Positions 10,851-19,769 are shown, counted from the first letter of the stretch. The stretch: DNA of 64,000 bases from Thiodiazotropha sp037384425 (GCA_037384425.1 JARROA010000001.1:124001-188000); one strand, 5' to 3'. Notes: generated from the letters alone by a model not told the origin. Made by a program: numbers and translations.

Positions 10851-11666
10851 TCAATCGGGCAGCAGTTCCACCTTGACCCAGAGCGCCTCTTCGGTGACCG
10901 ACTCGGTGGAGGCGTAACTGCCGATGCCGGTGCTCTTGAGTTGGCGCTGCGTGCGCGTCCTCGCCAGCGGCAGCCATTCGCCGAGCTGCCCGCTCACCAC
11001 ATTCTCGGTCTCCTGGTGGTTGATGACGGGCGAGCCGCTGATCGGCTCCTGCTTGCGGGTGGAGATCTCGATACGTACCCGGTCCCGCACCACCTGTACC
11101 CGGGCATAGAAACCGGAATCGATGTTGCGGTAGTCGACACTGGTCTGATAGCCGCCGTGGGGTCCGATGATGTAGCCGCTGCGGGAGACCTCCGGGCGGA
11201 TGATGCCGCTGGTGATCAGGGTGGGTTGGCCTTCGACGGTCTGCAGCGTGCGTTGGTTCGCTTGCCGACTCTCGGTTGTGTAGCGCTTCAGCTCGAGACT
11301 GTTTTTCTCCGTCTCACCGATCTGCAGATGGGGATTCTTCAGCGACAGGTCGATGCGGTCCGCAGCCGACTCACTGGGTGCGGTATCGCGCACATGGATC
11401 AGCAATCTCCGGGGAGGGCGGTCGAACTCCAGCAGGATCTTGCGCACCTCGATCATGCGTTCCGGGGTGGTTCGCACGATCAGCTGGTTGTGCATGCCGG
11501 TCACCGTGCCGTCGGGGCCGACGAAGGGTTTGATCAGTGGGATCATCTCCTGGGGCGTCGCGCCCTTGAGATCGAATATCTGCATCTCATCGGCCGATGC
11601 CGGCGGGCTGATTAGGGCGCACAGGAGCAGGAGTCCGAGCAGCAGTCTGGCCATGGTGTCCGCCAT
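10851..11666 (-). CDS. Secretin N-domain-like periplasmic protein without a secretin barrel
   Basis: 271-aa predicted exported protein: signal peptide (LLLGLLLLCALISPPASA), then a short ferredoxin-like module resembling secretin/NolW N-domains (FDLKGATPQEMIPLIKPFVG ... NQLIVRTTPERMIEVRKIL). The remainder is polar and beta-rich, with no recognisable secretin membrane domain. The family use of such N-domains is protein-protein contact in secretion or pilus channels; the role here is unknown. ATG at 11666 has a GAGGA-like site about ten bases upstream; ATG at 11654 is an alternative. It converges with putP. Confidence 0.6.
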   Translation of the reverse strand: MADTMARLLLGLLLLCALISPPASADEMQIFDLKGATPQEMIPLIKPFVGPDGTVTGMHNQLIVRTTPERMIEVRKILLEFDRPPRRLLIHVRDTAPSESAADRIDLSLKNPHLQIGETEKNSLELKRYTTESRQANQRTLQTVEGQPTLITSGIIRPEVSRSGYIIGPHGGYQTSVDYRNIDSGFYARVQVVRDRVRIEISTRKQEPISGSPVINHQETENVVSGQLGEWLPLARTRTQRQLKSTGIGSYASTESVTEEALWVKVELLPD

Positions 11667-11999
11667 TGTGGTTGCAATCCTCGATCCCATTGTAGCCTTT
11701 GCGGTACGGCCCCTGGACAGGCAGGCAGTCTTTTGTGAAGTCGAGCAGGAGAGGGTGAGGGCCATGACCCTGTTCAACAGCGACATACCCCTGTTTCTGA
11801 ACGGGGAGTCGATTTGAGAATATCGCTCCTGAACGGGTGATCAGGTCTGGAACTGGCAGGAAATGCGAGTAACTCATTGGGTTCTTACGCTTTCCTGCAA
11901 TCCCGCTCCCGATAACCGGGCTTGCAGTGCCATTATTTTCAACTATAGGTAGTTTTCATGTGATTGAAATATTTTTGTAGTGAATCGGGAGACTGGGAC
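11667..11999. other. 333-base intergenic stretch, divergent promoter region
   Basis: Separates two divergent exported-protein genes. The half near 12000 is AT-rich and probably holds the promoter for the rightward gene. I see no tRNA, clear repeat or convincing reading frame in it. Confidence 0.4.
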
Positions 12000-12446
12000 A
12001 TGCTGCGATGGTTGTTGGCAATGGCGATGTTCGTATGGGTTTGGCAGGCAGTTGCGGATGAAGATCCCGCCTGTCAGGCGAAGATCGGATTGAATGACCA
12101 TTACACACCGGAAGCGTTGTTGTCGATCGCAGCCACCTGTCGTGTCCCTGAGGTGGCGGAACTCTTCTTTAACCGCGCTCACCACCTTCGCATGCTCGAG
12201 AAGTATGAACGCTTCGAACGCTCGCTGCTGCATTTTGGTGATCGCGATCACCGGGCCTATATCGAAGCCTATCGTATTCACATCGGTCTGGCGGAAGCCT
12301 TTGCCACAGAACGACTGCAGCGGCAGGATAAACAGGCGCTGCGGCAGCTCAACCGTATCTACGATGAAAGCGCAGAGATCGCGGAGATGCGTTTTCGGGG
12401 TTACGACCTGATCGCGGATCGCCTTGAGAGGAACTATCAGCTTTAA
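12000..12446 (+). CDS. Hypothetical exported alpha-helical protein
   Basis: 148-aa protein with a likely signal peptide (LLAMAMFVWVWQAVA) followed by a mature part starting DEDPACQ, with two cysteines (about C25 and C48) that could pair in the periplasm. The remainder is predicted helical and charged, ending near IADRLERNYQL. I do not recognise the family. ATG at 12000 sits behind a purine-rich GGGAGACTGGGA stretch; an in-frame TTG at 11964 would spoil the signal peptide. It stands alone. Confidence 0.55.
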   Translation: MLRWLLAMAMFVWVWQAVADEDPACQAKIGLNDHYTPEALLSIAATCRVPEVAELFFNRAHHLRMLEKYERFERSLLHFGDRDHRAYIEAYRIHIGLAEAFATERLQRQDKQALRQLNRIYDESAEIAEMRFRGYDLIADRLERNYQL

Positions 12447-12621
12447 GGGGCGCGAATTGCAGGAGAGCCTGATGCGCATCATGCTCAGCCATGAAAAGTC
12501 AGGCATGGGATTCTCGGAACGATCCTGAAAGTTTTGAGTTGCGGAGTCACACTGATGATCCGTATCGCTCGTGTTGTGCCCATTGCCACAAGAGAAACAG
12601 GGTGCGAATTTGACAAAGGGC

Positions 12622-12673
12622 TGTGAGCGAAGCGAACCCATCCACTAAAAACTCAACACTCACCACTCATAAC
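12622..12673. repeat. Solo arm of the fold-back repeat family
   Basis: Contains TGTGAGCGAAGCGAAC followed by ACTAAAAACTCAACACTCA, the same order as the right arm of the elements at 22637, 58546, 59499 and 60679. The left arm is absent, so this looks like a half element between two genes. Confidence 0.6.
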
Positions 12674-12686
12674 TTCGTTTGTTCGT

Positions 12687-13907
12687 TCAGTCATCGATGC
12701 CGCTGGCGTCCGTCGCTTCATACCCGCTAACGATGACCTGGTTGCGTCCTGCCGCTTTGGCGCGATAGAGGGCATCGTCAGCCCGCTTCAACAGGCTCGC
12801 CTCATTATCATCCGGATGGTGGCAGGCAACGCCAAAACTGCAGGTCAGTCCGTTCACTTGGCCGGTGGCGTTTTCGGCTACGGTGCAACGCAGCCGCTCG
12901 GCGAGAATGCGGGCCTGCTCTGCGTCCGTATCCTGACAGACAATGAGGAACTCTTCGCCGCCCCAGCGACCGATACTGTCATTGGTGCGTGCGGATTGAG
13001 CAAGGATATCGGCCACGTTCCGTATCACACTGTCACCGGTGGGATGACCGAAGCGGTCGTTATAGGCCTTGAAATGATCGATGTCGAGCAGGATCAGGGC
13101 GAGTGGTGAATCGGACCTTGCCTGGTGTAATGACTGGGTCATGATCTGGTCTATTTTGCGCCGGTTGTAGAGCTGGGTCAGAGGATCGATCTCCGACAGG
13201 GTCGCCAGCTCCCGGTTTTTTTCCGCCAGCTGTTTCTGGGTTCTCCGCAGTTTCTCCAGGGTCTGGTTGAGCTGGGTATTTCTCTCCTGCAGGATCTTAC
13301 GTGTCATCGCTCGAGATGCGATCAGACGGAAGACCTTGGCGGTGTAGACCGCCAGGCCTACATAGGAGCTGAGGAAGAGCACTCTCAGACCGATGTTGAG
13401 ATCGCTCACTTTTTCGCTGGTGAACTCCTCGGTAATGGTACCCAGTACGATGCTGTTACTGTCGATCGCCAGCCAGGTGATGAGGGCGTAAGAACCGAGA
13501 CTCAAAAGTCCGGAGGCCAGTGTCAGCAGAGGGGAAAAACGCAAGGTGGAGAGGCCGATCCAGAGAAAATAGAGCAGAAAGGCCTCGGTCTTGAAGGTGC
13601 GAAAGGTGCCGAAGCTGTAAATGACGATGGAGAGCAGCAGGATGTCGATGGTGATCGAGGGGTACTTGATCCAGCGGGGAGGTTCGGGTCTGCGCAGGGC
13701 GAAAAAGACAACGATGCCGTATAGCAGATTGATGCCGGAGACGATGATGATGGCGTTGAGCGAATGGACAGGCAGCTCTTTACGAATGGCGAAAGCCACC
13801 GCGAAATAGAGCAGGGTGATGAGCAAGCGTACATAGTTCGCGTATCGCTCGCTTTTCTGTTCTTCATGTCGCAACAGTTCGTCGAGCTGTGCGTGTGAGT
13901 CATTCAT
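12687..13907 (-). CDS. Membrane-bound diguanylate cyclase (GGDEF)
   Basis: 406-aa protein with about six N-terminal transmembrane helices (residues ~20-205), a short coiled coil (QTLEKLRRTQKQLAEKNREL) and a C-terminal GGDEF domain. The catalytic signature is intact as GGEEF. The product-binding inhibitory I-site is present as RTND five residues before it, so product feedback by c-di-GMP is expected. The ATG is at 13907. Linked c-di-GMP components in the window are the cyclase-PilZ fusion at 51.3 kb; no phosphodiesterase is nearby. Confidence 0.88.
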   Translation of the reverse strand: MNDSHAQLDELLRHEEQKSERYANYVRLLITLLYFAVAFAIRKELPVHSLNAIIIVSGINLLYGIVVFFALRRPEPPRWIKYPSITIDILLLSIVIYSFGTFRTFKTEAFLLYFLWIGLSTLRFSPLLTLASGLLSLGSYALITWLAIDSNSIVLGTITEEFTSEKVSDLNIGLRVLFLSSYVGLAVYTAKVFRLIASRAMTRKILQERNTQLNQTLEKLRRTQKQLAEKNRELATLSEIDPLTQLYNRRKIDQIMTQSLHQARSDSPLALILLDIDHFKAYNDRFGHPTGDSVIRNVADILAQSARTNDSIGRWGGEEFLIVCQDTDAEQARILAERLRCTVAENATGQVNGLTCSFGVACHHPDDNEASLLKRADDALYRAKAAGRNQVIVSGYEATDASGIDD

Positions 13908-14069
13908 CTTGTCATGCCGTCCGTGCCACTGTCCTGTCGTGTTTATTCCGTCCCTTCGGCTGGAGGGTGCAGAGTGGCTTCGCCTGCCGTTAACTGCTGC
14001 AGGACAAATGCTTATGGCGGCCCGCTGGATGGCGAACTTTAGCCGATTGCCGTCGAGGTTGTGGCTCGA

Positions 14070-15197
14070 TCAGCGATATTGCCGCAGGTACCACCATTCA
14101 AAGAAGCGTTTCAGCCAGTGGAAAACGATCATGTTGGGCATCACGATGTTGCGTTTCATGGTGCGTGCCACCAGCATGCCGCTGGTCTGGCTGTCGACGA
14201 TGCAGACCAGCTCCACCTTGAAGGTTTCGGTCGGTGTCTGTCCCTTCATTTCGGTAATGAGGTTGTGTGCCGCCGCCGTTGCCTGCAGGTCGGCCATATG
14301 GGCCTGTTTGGGCATCCACTCCGGGCCGGGGAAGCTGCCGGAATCACCTGCCACGTAGACCCGTGACAGTCCCTCTACGTGGCACTGGGCGTCGGCCTTG
14401 ATCAGGCCGCCTTCGGAGCGCGGCAGGGAGGTGTTGTCGAACCATAGATTGCCGGTCATGCCCGGCATGAAAAGAATGAGGTCGGCGTCGAAGGTGCCGC
14501 CCTCGGTAGTGACGCTGTTCTCGCTGAAGGCCTTCATCTTGTGGCCGAGATGGGTCTCGATGCCCCGCTTGTTCATCTCCCGCACCAGACCGGTGACCGC
14601 TTTTGGGCCCAGGCGTTGTCCCGGGTTCTCCGCCGGCGTGAAGAAGATCAGCTTGAACTTGTCGCGCCGGTTTTCCAGCCGCAGTTGGCGGTCGATGCCG
14701 AAGAGGAATTCGAACATGGGGCCGCCGCGCATGGCGCTCGGCTCCTTGGGGTTGCCGGCGAAACCGATGGCGATGGTGCCGCCCTCCATGGTCTCGAGAC
14801 GCTGGCGGATCTTCATGGTGGCGGAGATCCCCTCGCAGGGGGTGATGGCGTGTTCGATACCCGGCAGCTTCTTGATGAAACGACCGCCGGAGGCGATGAT
14901 CAGACCGTCGTTCTCTATCTCCCCTGCAGTGGTCTTGAGGTTCCGGCCATCCTCACTCAGGCCGCTGGCCTCCGCCTGCACGAAGTTGACCCGCATGCGG
15001 TTGAAGAAGGGCTGCAAGGGGACGATCAGATCCTCAGGTTCGCGGATGCGCGAGGGGATCCAGATGGATCCGGGCAGGTAGTGGAACTCCGCCTTGGGAC
15101 TGACGACCGTGATCTCGATCGAACGGTCCACTTTGCGCAGGGTCTTCACGGCGGTGAGGGCGGCGAAACCGCTGCCCACGATGGTCACTCTCTGCAT
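14070..15197 (-). CDS. SQR/FCSD-like FAD-dependent oxidoreductase
   Basis: 375-aa flavoprotein of the sulfide:quinone oxidoreductase / flavocytochrome c sulfide dehydrogenase superfamily. The FAD-binding GSGFAAL motif follows the first strand, ASGGRF and RVYVAGDSGSFPG are the later FAD motifs, and an amphipathic aromatic C terminus (FHWLKRFFEWWYLRQYR) suggests membrane attachment. Cysteines are C121, C272 and C332; the middle redox cysteine of canonical SQRs is not at its usual position. It may be a divergent SQR type or another quinone-linked dehydrogenase. The MITE-like element lies just upstream of its start. Confidence 0.68.
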   Translation of the reverse strand: MQRVTIVGSGFAALTAVKTLRKVDRSIEITVVSPKAEFHYLPGSIWIPSRIREPEDLIVPLQPFFNRMRVNFVQAEASGLSEDGRNLKTTAGEIENDGLIIASGGRFIKKLPGIEHAITPCEGISATMKIRQRLETMEGGTIAIGFAGNPKEPSAMRGGPMFEFLFGIDRQLRLENRRDKFKLIFFTPAENPGQRLGPKAVTGLVREMNKRGIETHLGHKMKAFSENSVTTEGGTFDADLILFMPGMTGNLWFDNTSLPRSEGGLIKADAQCHVEGLSRVYVAGDSGSFPGPEWMPKQAHMADLQATAAAHNLITEMKGQTPTETFKVELVCIVDSQTSGMLVARTMKRNIVMPNMIVFHWLKRFFEWWYLRQYR

Positions 15198-15215
15198 CTC
15201 CGGCTCCTGGTTACT

Positions 15216-15634
15216 TAGGGCCTGTTAACACTAATCCGATACACCCTGCTGGAGCTGTTTTTGCGCCCAGCAAGGCAGAATGAGCGTGGTGTAGCCCGGT
15301 TACATAAGCGAATGATAACGCCGCTGGGCGCAAAAACAGCCCCAGCCCTTCGGGTAACGCCCCGAGAGGTGGAGGAGGGGCCCCACGGAGTGGGGATCCG
15401 ACCCTCGGCGGGGCGTAAGCCGTTCGACTCCGAAGTGGGGCGTTTGGCCGACCACCGGCGGTCGCATCCCCCGCTACGCAGGGGTCCCTGCTCCGCGCCT
15501 CGGACGGCGGCTGAAAAAGCGCCACTCAGCGTTGCTCGTCGTTCATTTGGAATAATCAAACTTCGCTCCTCGCACCTTGATTGGCGCTTTTTCAGACGCA
15601 ACAGGGCGTATCGGATTAGTGTTAGCAGGCCCTA
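15216..15634. mobile_element. 419-bp MITE-like element 1 with 33-bp terminal inverted repeats
   Basis: Terminal inverted repeats at 15216-15248 and 15602-15634 match at 31 of 33 positions. Immediately inside are a long stem-loop (arms 15249-15271 and 15323-15345, 22 of 23 paired) and, beside the right terminus, a second stem-loop (core arms 15511-15523 and 15583-15595). CCCTTCGGG follows the first stem-loop. No transposase or credible gene is inside. The left end lies only about 18 bases upstream of the SQR-like gene start, so it could affect its expression. The 190 bases from 15635 to 15824 hold one REP-like hairpin and no gene. Confidence 0.8.
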
Positions 15635-15773
15635 GGGGGGGCCGTCTGTCAATGCGGCCTTGCGGGGTAGTTTACACGCAGTGGGGAGGGGGCGGCCACG
15701 GGCCGGTGGGAGGAGAATGGCGCATATCAAACCGCTTAGGTCTGTATTGGAGTGGTCCGATTCAACCTGGACC

Positions 15774-15792
15774 GGTGGGGCAGGGCCCCACC
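15774..15792. repeat. REP-like hairpin (GGTGGGGC / GCCCCACC)
   Basis: Perfect 8-base stem GGTGGGGC-AGG-GCCCCACC, the most compact copy of the intergenic palindrome family also seen at 9271, 44671 and 61685. Confidence 0.6.
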
Positions 15793-15824
15793 TCAATGTC
15801 ACTAGCGCCAAACTGCCGTTCGGA

Positions 15825-16058
15825 TCAGAGTCCGATCAGCTCGGCATGCAGTCCTCGGTACTCGGGGATTTTGACCAGATCCTTGCTGTGGACCAGCTTG
15901 GGATTGTATTCCAACACGAAGAGATGGGGCCGTTTCTCATCCACATGGACGGATACCACACCCTCTCTCTGGCGGAAGGCGTTTTCCAGCTCGGTCAGTC
16001 CCGCGCTGTCCAGGGATTCGTCTACGTGCAGGGTCACGTCAGCAAGATCGATATTCAT
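15825..16058 (-). CDS. Small HMA-like (ferredoxin-fold) protein lacking the metal-binding CxxC
   Basis: 77-aa protein whose pattern (NIDLADVTLHVDESLDSAGL ... REGVVSVHVDEKRPHLFVLEY) fits a heavy-metal-associated domain fold. It has no cysteine at all, so it cannot bind metal through the usual CxxC. A strong ribosome site (AGGAGAGG) precedes the ATG at 16058. It might be a protein-interaction or adaptor version of the fold; function unknown. Its upstream neighbour on the same strand is the S24-like gene. Confidence 0.65.
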   Translation of the reverse strand: MNIDLADVTLHVDESLDSAGLTELENAFRQREGVVSVHVDEKRPHLFVLEYNPKLVHSKDLVKIPEYRGLHAELIGL

Positions 16059-16186
16059 CAGGTCCTCTCCTTACTCAGCTGGACGCTCGGTGGTCGTCTG
16101 ATTTACGGCTCTGATGGCCGCTTGGAGACCGGTTCTTATGTTGCCGGTTCACACCTTAGAGGATAGTCTGAAATCGTTGCTGCGTA

Positions 16187-16543
16187 TCAGTTGATTTCGA
16201 TCTTTTTCGGCGCTACGCCGCCGGGTACGTAGGGGTGGTAGTGCTTGATCTTGCGTCCCAGATTGCGCTGTACCACCACGCCGAGAATCTTGTACTCACC
16301 GTCGACCAGTGGCATCTCCGGGTAGCCGTCTTTCAGCGCCACCAGACGCTTGCCGCCGTCACCCTCCGAGATGTATTGACGGAACCAGCGGTCGCCATGC
16401 GTCTCGACCACCACGTAGGCACCGGTGGCGCAGACGTCCGAGGGCTCGACGACGATCACGCATTTCTGCGGAAACTCCGGCTCCATGCTGTCGTCCAGCA
16501 CTTGCAGGGGATAGAGTTCGTTGTAACTGCAATCTTGGTTCAT
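16187..16543 (-). CDS. Stand-alone S24 (LexA/UmuD-like) peptidase-fold protein
   Basis: 118-aa protein resembling the C-terminal domain of phage repressor/LexA-type S24 proteins (VLDDSMEPEF, with nucleophile candidate S19, then GAYVVVETHGDRWFRQYI). No DNA-binding domain precedes it. Where S24 proteins carry the catalytic lysine (VKRL-type motif) this one reads FRQY, so the lysine appears replaced by arginine and peptidase activity is doubtful. The start at 16543 is an ATG. Same strand as the HMA-like gene, 128 bases apart. Function unknown; I infer a sensing or binding role. Confidence 0.6.
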   Translation of the reverse strand: MNQDCSYNELYPLQVLDDSMEPEFPQKCVIVVEPSDVCATGAYVVVETHGDRWFRQYISEGDGGKRLVALKDGYPEMPLVDGEYKILGVVVQRNLGRKIKHYHPYVPGGVAPKKIEIN

Positions 16544-16607
16544 GGTGTTTTGCTGTCTGGTGATTCAGTGGGCAAGGGCGCAAGTCTCCCGGCATCGGGC
16601 CCCGGTC

Positions 16608-16625
16608 GGTGCGGCAAGCCGCACC
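16608..16625. repeat. REP-like hairpin variant (GGTGCGGC-AA-GCCGCACC)
   Basis: Perfect 8-base stem with a two-base centre, between the divergent S24-like gene and the ABC exporter gene. A near copy lies around 9222-9240. Confidence 0.5.
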
Positions 16626-16788
16626 GTTTGCACGGATTCGATGAGCGCCACGCGTTATTCCTTGGGATTGTACCCGATCCAGCCGCTTGTGCCTGCCATG
16701 AAACCCGGTGATATCTGGGTATAAGACGCACCCTTGGCCGATTTCCGATAATATTACCGTTTCCTGTTGGAGAACAGACACCACCTCT

Positions 16789-18612
16789 ATGGCCCATCAC
16801 ATCCAAGCCCAGGCCCCGGTGCATAAGGACCGGCGCGACTTTCAGAACCTGCGCAACATGCTGCCCTTTCTGTGGGAGTACCGCGGGCGGGCGCTGTTCG
16901 CCCTGAGCTGCCTGGTGCTGGCCAAACTGGCCAACGTGGGCATTCCACTGCTCTTGAAGGAGATCGTCGACAGCCTGGAGAAGAGTGAAAAGACGGTACT
17001 GGTGTTGCCCCTGTTCCTGCTGCTCGGCTATGGCGCCCTGCGCCTCGGCAGCTCGCTGTTCAATGAGCTGCGAGACGCCATCTTCGCCCGCGTGCGCTAC
17101 CGGGCCATGCGCAATCTCTCCAACCGGGTGCTCAACCACCTGCACGAGCTCTCCCTGCGCTTCCACCTGGAGCGCCAGAGCGGTGCCATCAGCCGCGATC
17201 TGGAGCGGGGTACCCGCTCGGTCAGCACCATCCTCAACTACATGGTCTTCAGCATCCTGCCGATGCTGGTGGAGTTCGGCCTGGTGGCCGTGATACTGCT
17301 GACCCAGTACGACGTCGTCTTCACCCTGGTCACCTTCGGCACGGTGGCGGTCTACGTGGGCTTCACCCTGGCCATCACCGAGTGGCGCATGGAGTACCGT
17401 CATGTCATGAACCGGCTCGACTCCCAGGCCAACAGCCAGGCCTTCGACAGCCTGATCAACTACGAGACGGTGAAGTACTTCGGCAATGAGCCGCTGGAGC
17501 TGCGACGCTACGACGACACCCTCTCGCGTTGGGAGGAGAACGCGGTCAAGAGCCAGACCTCCATGTCCCTGCTCAACTTCGGTCAGGGCGGCATCATCGC
17601 CGTCGGCGTCACCTTCGTCATGATCTTCGCCGCCAACGGGGTGGTCGACGGCAGCATGTCGATCGGCGACCTGGTGCTGGTCAACGCCTTCCTGCTGCAG
17701 CTGTTCATCCCGCTCAACTTTCTCGGCATCGTCTACCGTCAGATCAAATACTCCCTGGCCGACATGGACCTGATTTTCAAGCTGCTGGAGCGCGAGCCGG
17801 AGATTACCGACGCCGCGGACGCCGCCGAGCTGAAGCTGGCCGGCGGTGAGGTGTGTTTCGAACAGGTCGATTTCGCCTACCAGCCCGAACGCCAGATCCT
17901 GCACGCCGTCGATTTCACCATCGGCGCCGGCGAGAAGGTGGCGGTGGTGGGGCACAGCGGGGCGGGCAAGTCGACCCTTTCGCGACTGCTGTTCCGCTTC
18001 TACGATGTCAGTGACGGGCGCATCACCATCGACGGCCAGGATATCCGTTACCTCACCCGCAAGAGCCTGCGCGCGGCCATCGGCATCGTGCCCCAGGACA
18101 CAGTGCTGTTCAACGACACCATCCTCTACAACCTGGCCTACGGACGGCCCGGCGCCAGCCGGGAGGAGATCGAGGCCGCTGCCCGCATCGCCCATATCGC
18201 CGGTTTTATCGACCAGCTGCCGGACGGCTATCAGACACTGGTCGGCGAGCGGGGACTCAAGCTCTCCGGCGGCGAGAAGCAGCGGGTCGCCATCGCCCGC
18301 GCCATGCTCAAGCGGCCGCGCATCCTGGTTTTCGACGAGGCCACCTCGTCCCTCGATACCCAGACCGAGCAGGCGATCCAGGAGACCCTGCGCGAGGTGG
18401 CGAGGGACCACACCACGCTGGTGATCGCCCATCGCCTCTCTACCGTGGTCGATGCCGACCGCATCCTGGTCATGGACCAGGGGCGTATCGTGGAGCAGGG
18501 CACCCACCAGGCGCTGCTGGCTAAACAGGGCGTCTACCAGCGCATGTGGCAGCTGCAACAGAAGGAGCAGCGGGTGTTGGCTGAGATGTCAGGGGCGGAG
18601 GCGCCGACATGA
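16789..18612 (+). CDS. ABCB7/Atm1-type ABC exporter (fused membrane and ATPase domains)
   Basis: 607-aa half-transporter: six transmembrane helices (residues ~25-310), then an ATPase domain with Walker A GHSGAGKST, signature LSGGEKQRVAIARA, Walker B ILVFDEATSSLD and the H-loop histidine in VIAHRLSTV. The membrane part (SLRFHLERQSGAISRDLERG, INYETVKYFGNE) is typical of the Atm1/ABCB7/HMT1 branch, which exports glutathione-bound sulfur species or metals. ATG at 16789 is chosen from homology; a longer frame opens at 16708. The stop overlaps cca by four bases. A link to sulfane sulfur or Fe-S metabolism is plausible. Confidence 0.85.
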   Translation: MAHHIQAQAPVHKDRRDFQNLRNMLPFLWEYRGRALFALSCLVLAKLANVGIPLLLKEIVDSLEKSEKTVLVLPLFLLLGYGALRLGSSLFNELRDAIFARVRYRAMRNLSNRVLNHLHELSLRFHLERQSGAISRDLERGTRSVSTILNYMVFSILPMLVEFGLVAVILLTQYDVVFTLVTFGTVAVYVGFTLAITEWRMEYRHVMNRLDSQANSQAFDSLINYETVKYFGNEPLELRRYDDTLSRWEENAVKSQTSMSLLNFGQGGIIAVGVTFVMIFAANGVVDGSMSIGDLVLVNAFLLQLFIPLNFLGIVYRQIKYSLADMDLIFKLLEREPEITDAADAAELKLAGGEVCFEQVDFAYQPERQILHAVDFTIGAGEKVAVVGHSGAGKSTLSRLLFRFYDVSDGRITIDGQDIRYLTRKSLRAAIGIVPQDTVLFNDTILYNLAYGRPGASREEIEAAARIAHIAGFIDQLPDGYQTLVGERGLKLSGGEKQRVAIARAMLKRPRILVFDEATSSLDTQTEQAIQETLREVARDHTTLVIAHRLSTVVDADRILVMDQGRIVEQGTHQALLAKQGVYQRMWQLQQKEQRVLAEMSGAEAPT

Positions 18613-19769
18613 GGTTCTACCTGGTCGGCGGCGCGGTGCGCGACGAACTGCTCGACCTGCCGGTCAGCGAGCGGGACTGGGTGGTGGTGGGCGCTACCCC
18701 CGAGCAGATGCTGGAGCTGGGTTATCGCCGCGCCGATGCCGAGTTCCCCGTGTTTCTCCATCCGGAGACCGGCGAGGAGTACGCCCTGGCGCGTACCGAA
18801 CGCAAGACCGGGCCCGGTTACAAGGGGTTCGAGGTCGATGCCGGTCCCGATGTCACCCTGGAGCAGGACCTGCTGCGTCGCGACCTCACCATCAATGCCC
18901 TGGCCCGGGATGAGGACGGCGAGCTGATCGACATCTGCGATGGCCGCGACGACCTGGAGCAGGGGTTGCTGCGCCACATCACCCCGGCCTTCAGCGAGGA
19001 CCCGGTCCGCCTGCTGCGGGTGGCGCGCTTCGCCGCCAAGCTGGGACAGTGGGGCTTCCGCGTGGCGCACGGCACGCACGCGCTGATGAAGAAGATGGCC
19101 GCCTCGCCGGAGGTCGGTCACCTGCGGGCGGAACGGGTCTGGAAGGAAATGCGGCGCGCCATGCAGGAGCGTCAGCCCTGGCGTTTCTTCGAGGTGCTCC
19201 ATCGCTGCGGGGCGCTGGCTCGGCTGATGCCCGAAGTGGATCAGACCATGGACCAGGTCCCCAGCCACGGCGCACCGCAGGATGAGGCGATGGAAGGATT
19301 GAAGCGGGCCGTGGCATTGAGTGAGGATCCGGTGGTGCGGATTGCCGCTGCCCTCTATCCGGCCGCCGGCCGGGTCACGGAGGCGGCCGGCTGGTTGGAG
19401 CAGCTGCGGGCAGGTCGCGAAGAGGCGCAGTTGCTGCAGGATCTTCTCGCTGTCGAAGGCAGCCTGCCGGCGGCGGACGATTCGGCAGCTCTGCTGCAGT
19501 TCGCCGCGCGCCTGAAACCGCTCCAGCAGCCCCTGCGCTTTCACAGATTACTACTGGCGGCGAGTGCCCTCTGGCCCCAGGCCATGGCCGAGCTGGAGCA
19601 GCCGCTGCAGATGGCGGCCGAGACACTGCAGCGTAAACCGGCGGCGGAGTTCTACAGAGCCGAGCTCTCGGGAGCCGCCCTGGGCGAGGCGTTGATGAGC
19701 TGGCGTGTCGAGATGCTGCAGGGTCTTCTGCAGGCAGCGCGCGAAAAGGCCGGTGAGGGCGGTTCATGA
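18609..19769 (+). CDS. cca: CCA-adding tRNA nucleotidyltransferase
   Basis: Adds or repairs the 3' CCA of tRNAs. N-terminal motif FYLVGGAVRDELL, followed by SERDWVVVGATP where the first metal-binding acidic residue is Glu (E. coli has DRD), then EEYALARTERKTGPGYKGFE and RRDLTINALA. 386 aa. The C-terminal HD phosphohydrolase domain of E. coli Cca is not recognisable, so this is the shorter form. It overlaps both neighbours by ATGA junctions, giving an unusual exporter-cca-kinase chain. Confidence 0.92.
   Translation: MRFYLVGGAVRDELLDLPVSERDWVVVGATPEQMLELGYRRADAEFPVFLHPETGEEYALARTERKTGPGYKGFEVDAGPDVTLEQDLLRRDLTINALARDEDGELIDICDGRDDLEQGLLRHITPAFSEDPVRLLRVARFAAKLGQWGFRVAHGTHALMKKMAASPEVGHLRAERVWKEMRRAMQERQPWRFFEVLHRCGALARLMPEVDQTMDQVPSHGAPQDEAMEGLKRAVALSEDPVVRIAAALYPAAGRVTEAAGWLEQLRAGREEAQLLQDLLAVEGSLPAADDSAALLQFAARLKPLQQPLRFHRLLLAASALWPQAMAELEQPLQMAAETLQRKPAAEFYRAELSGAALGEALMSWRVEMLQGLLQAAREKAGEGGS

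Noticed and set aside
16540..18558. Very long minus-strand reading frame opposite the ABC exporter
   Set aside because: Low-complexity, His/Gln-rich translation opposite a fully conserved transporter; a composition effect of GC-rich codons.
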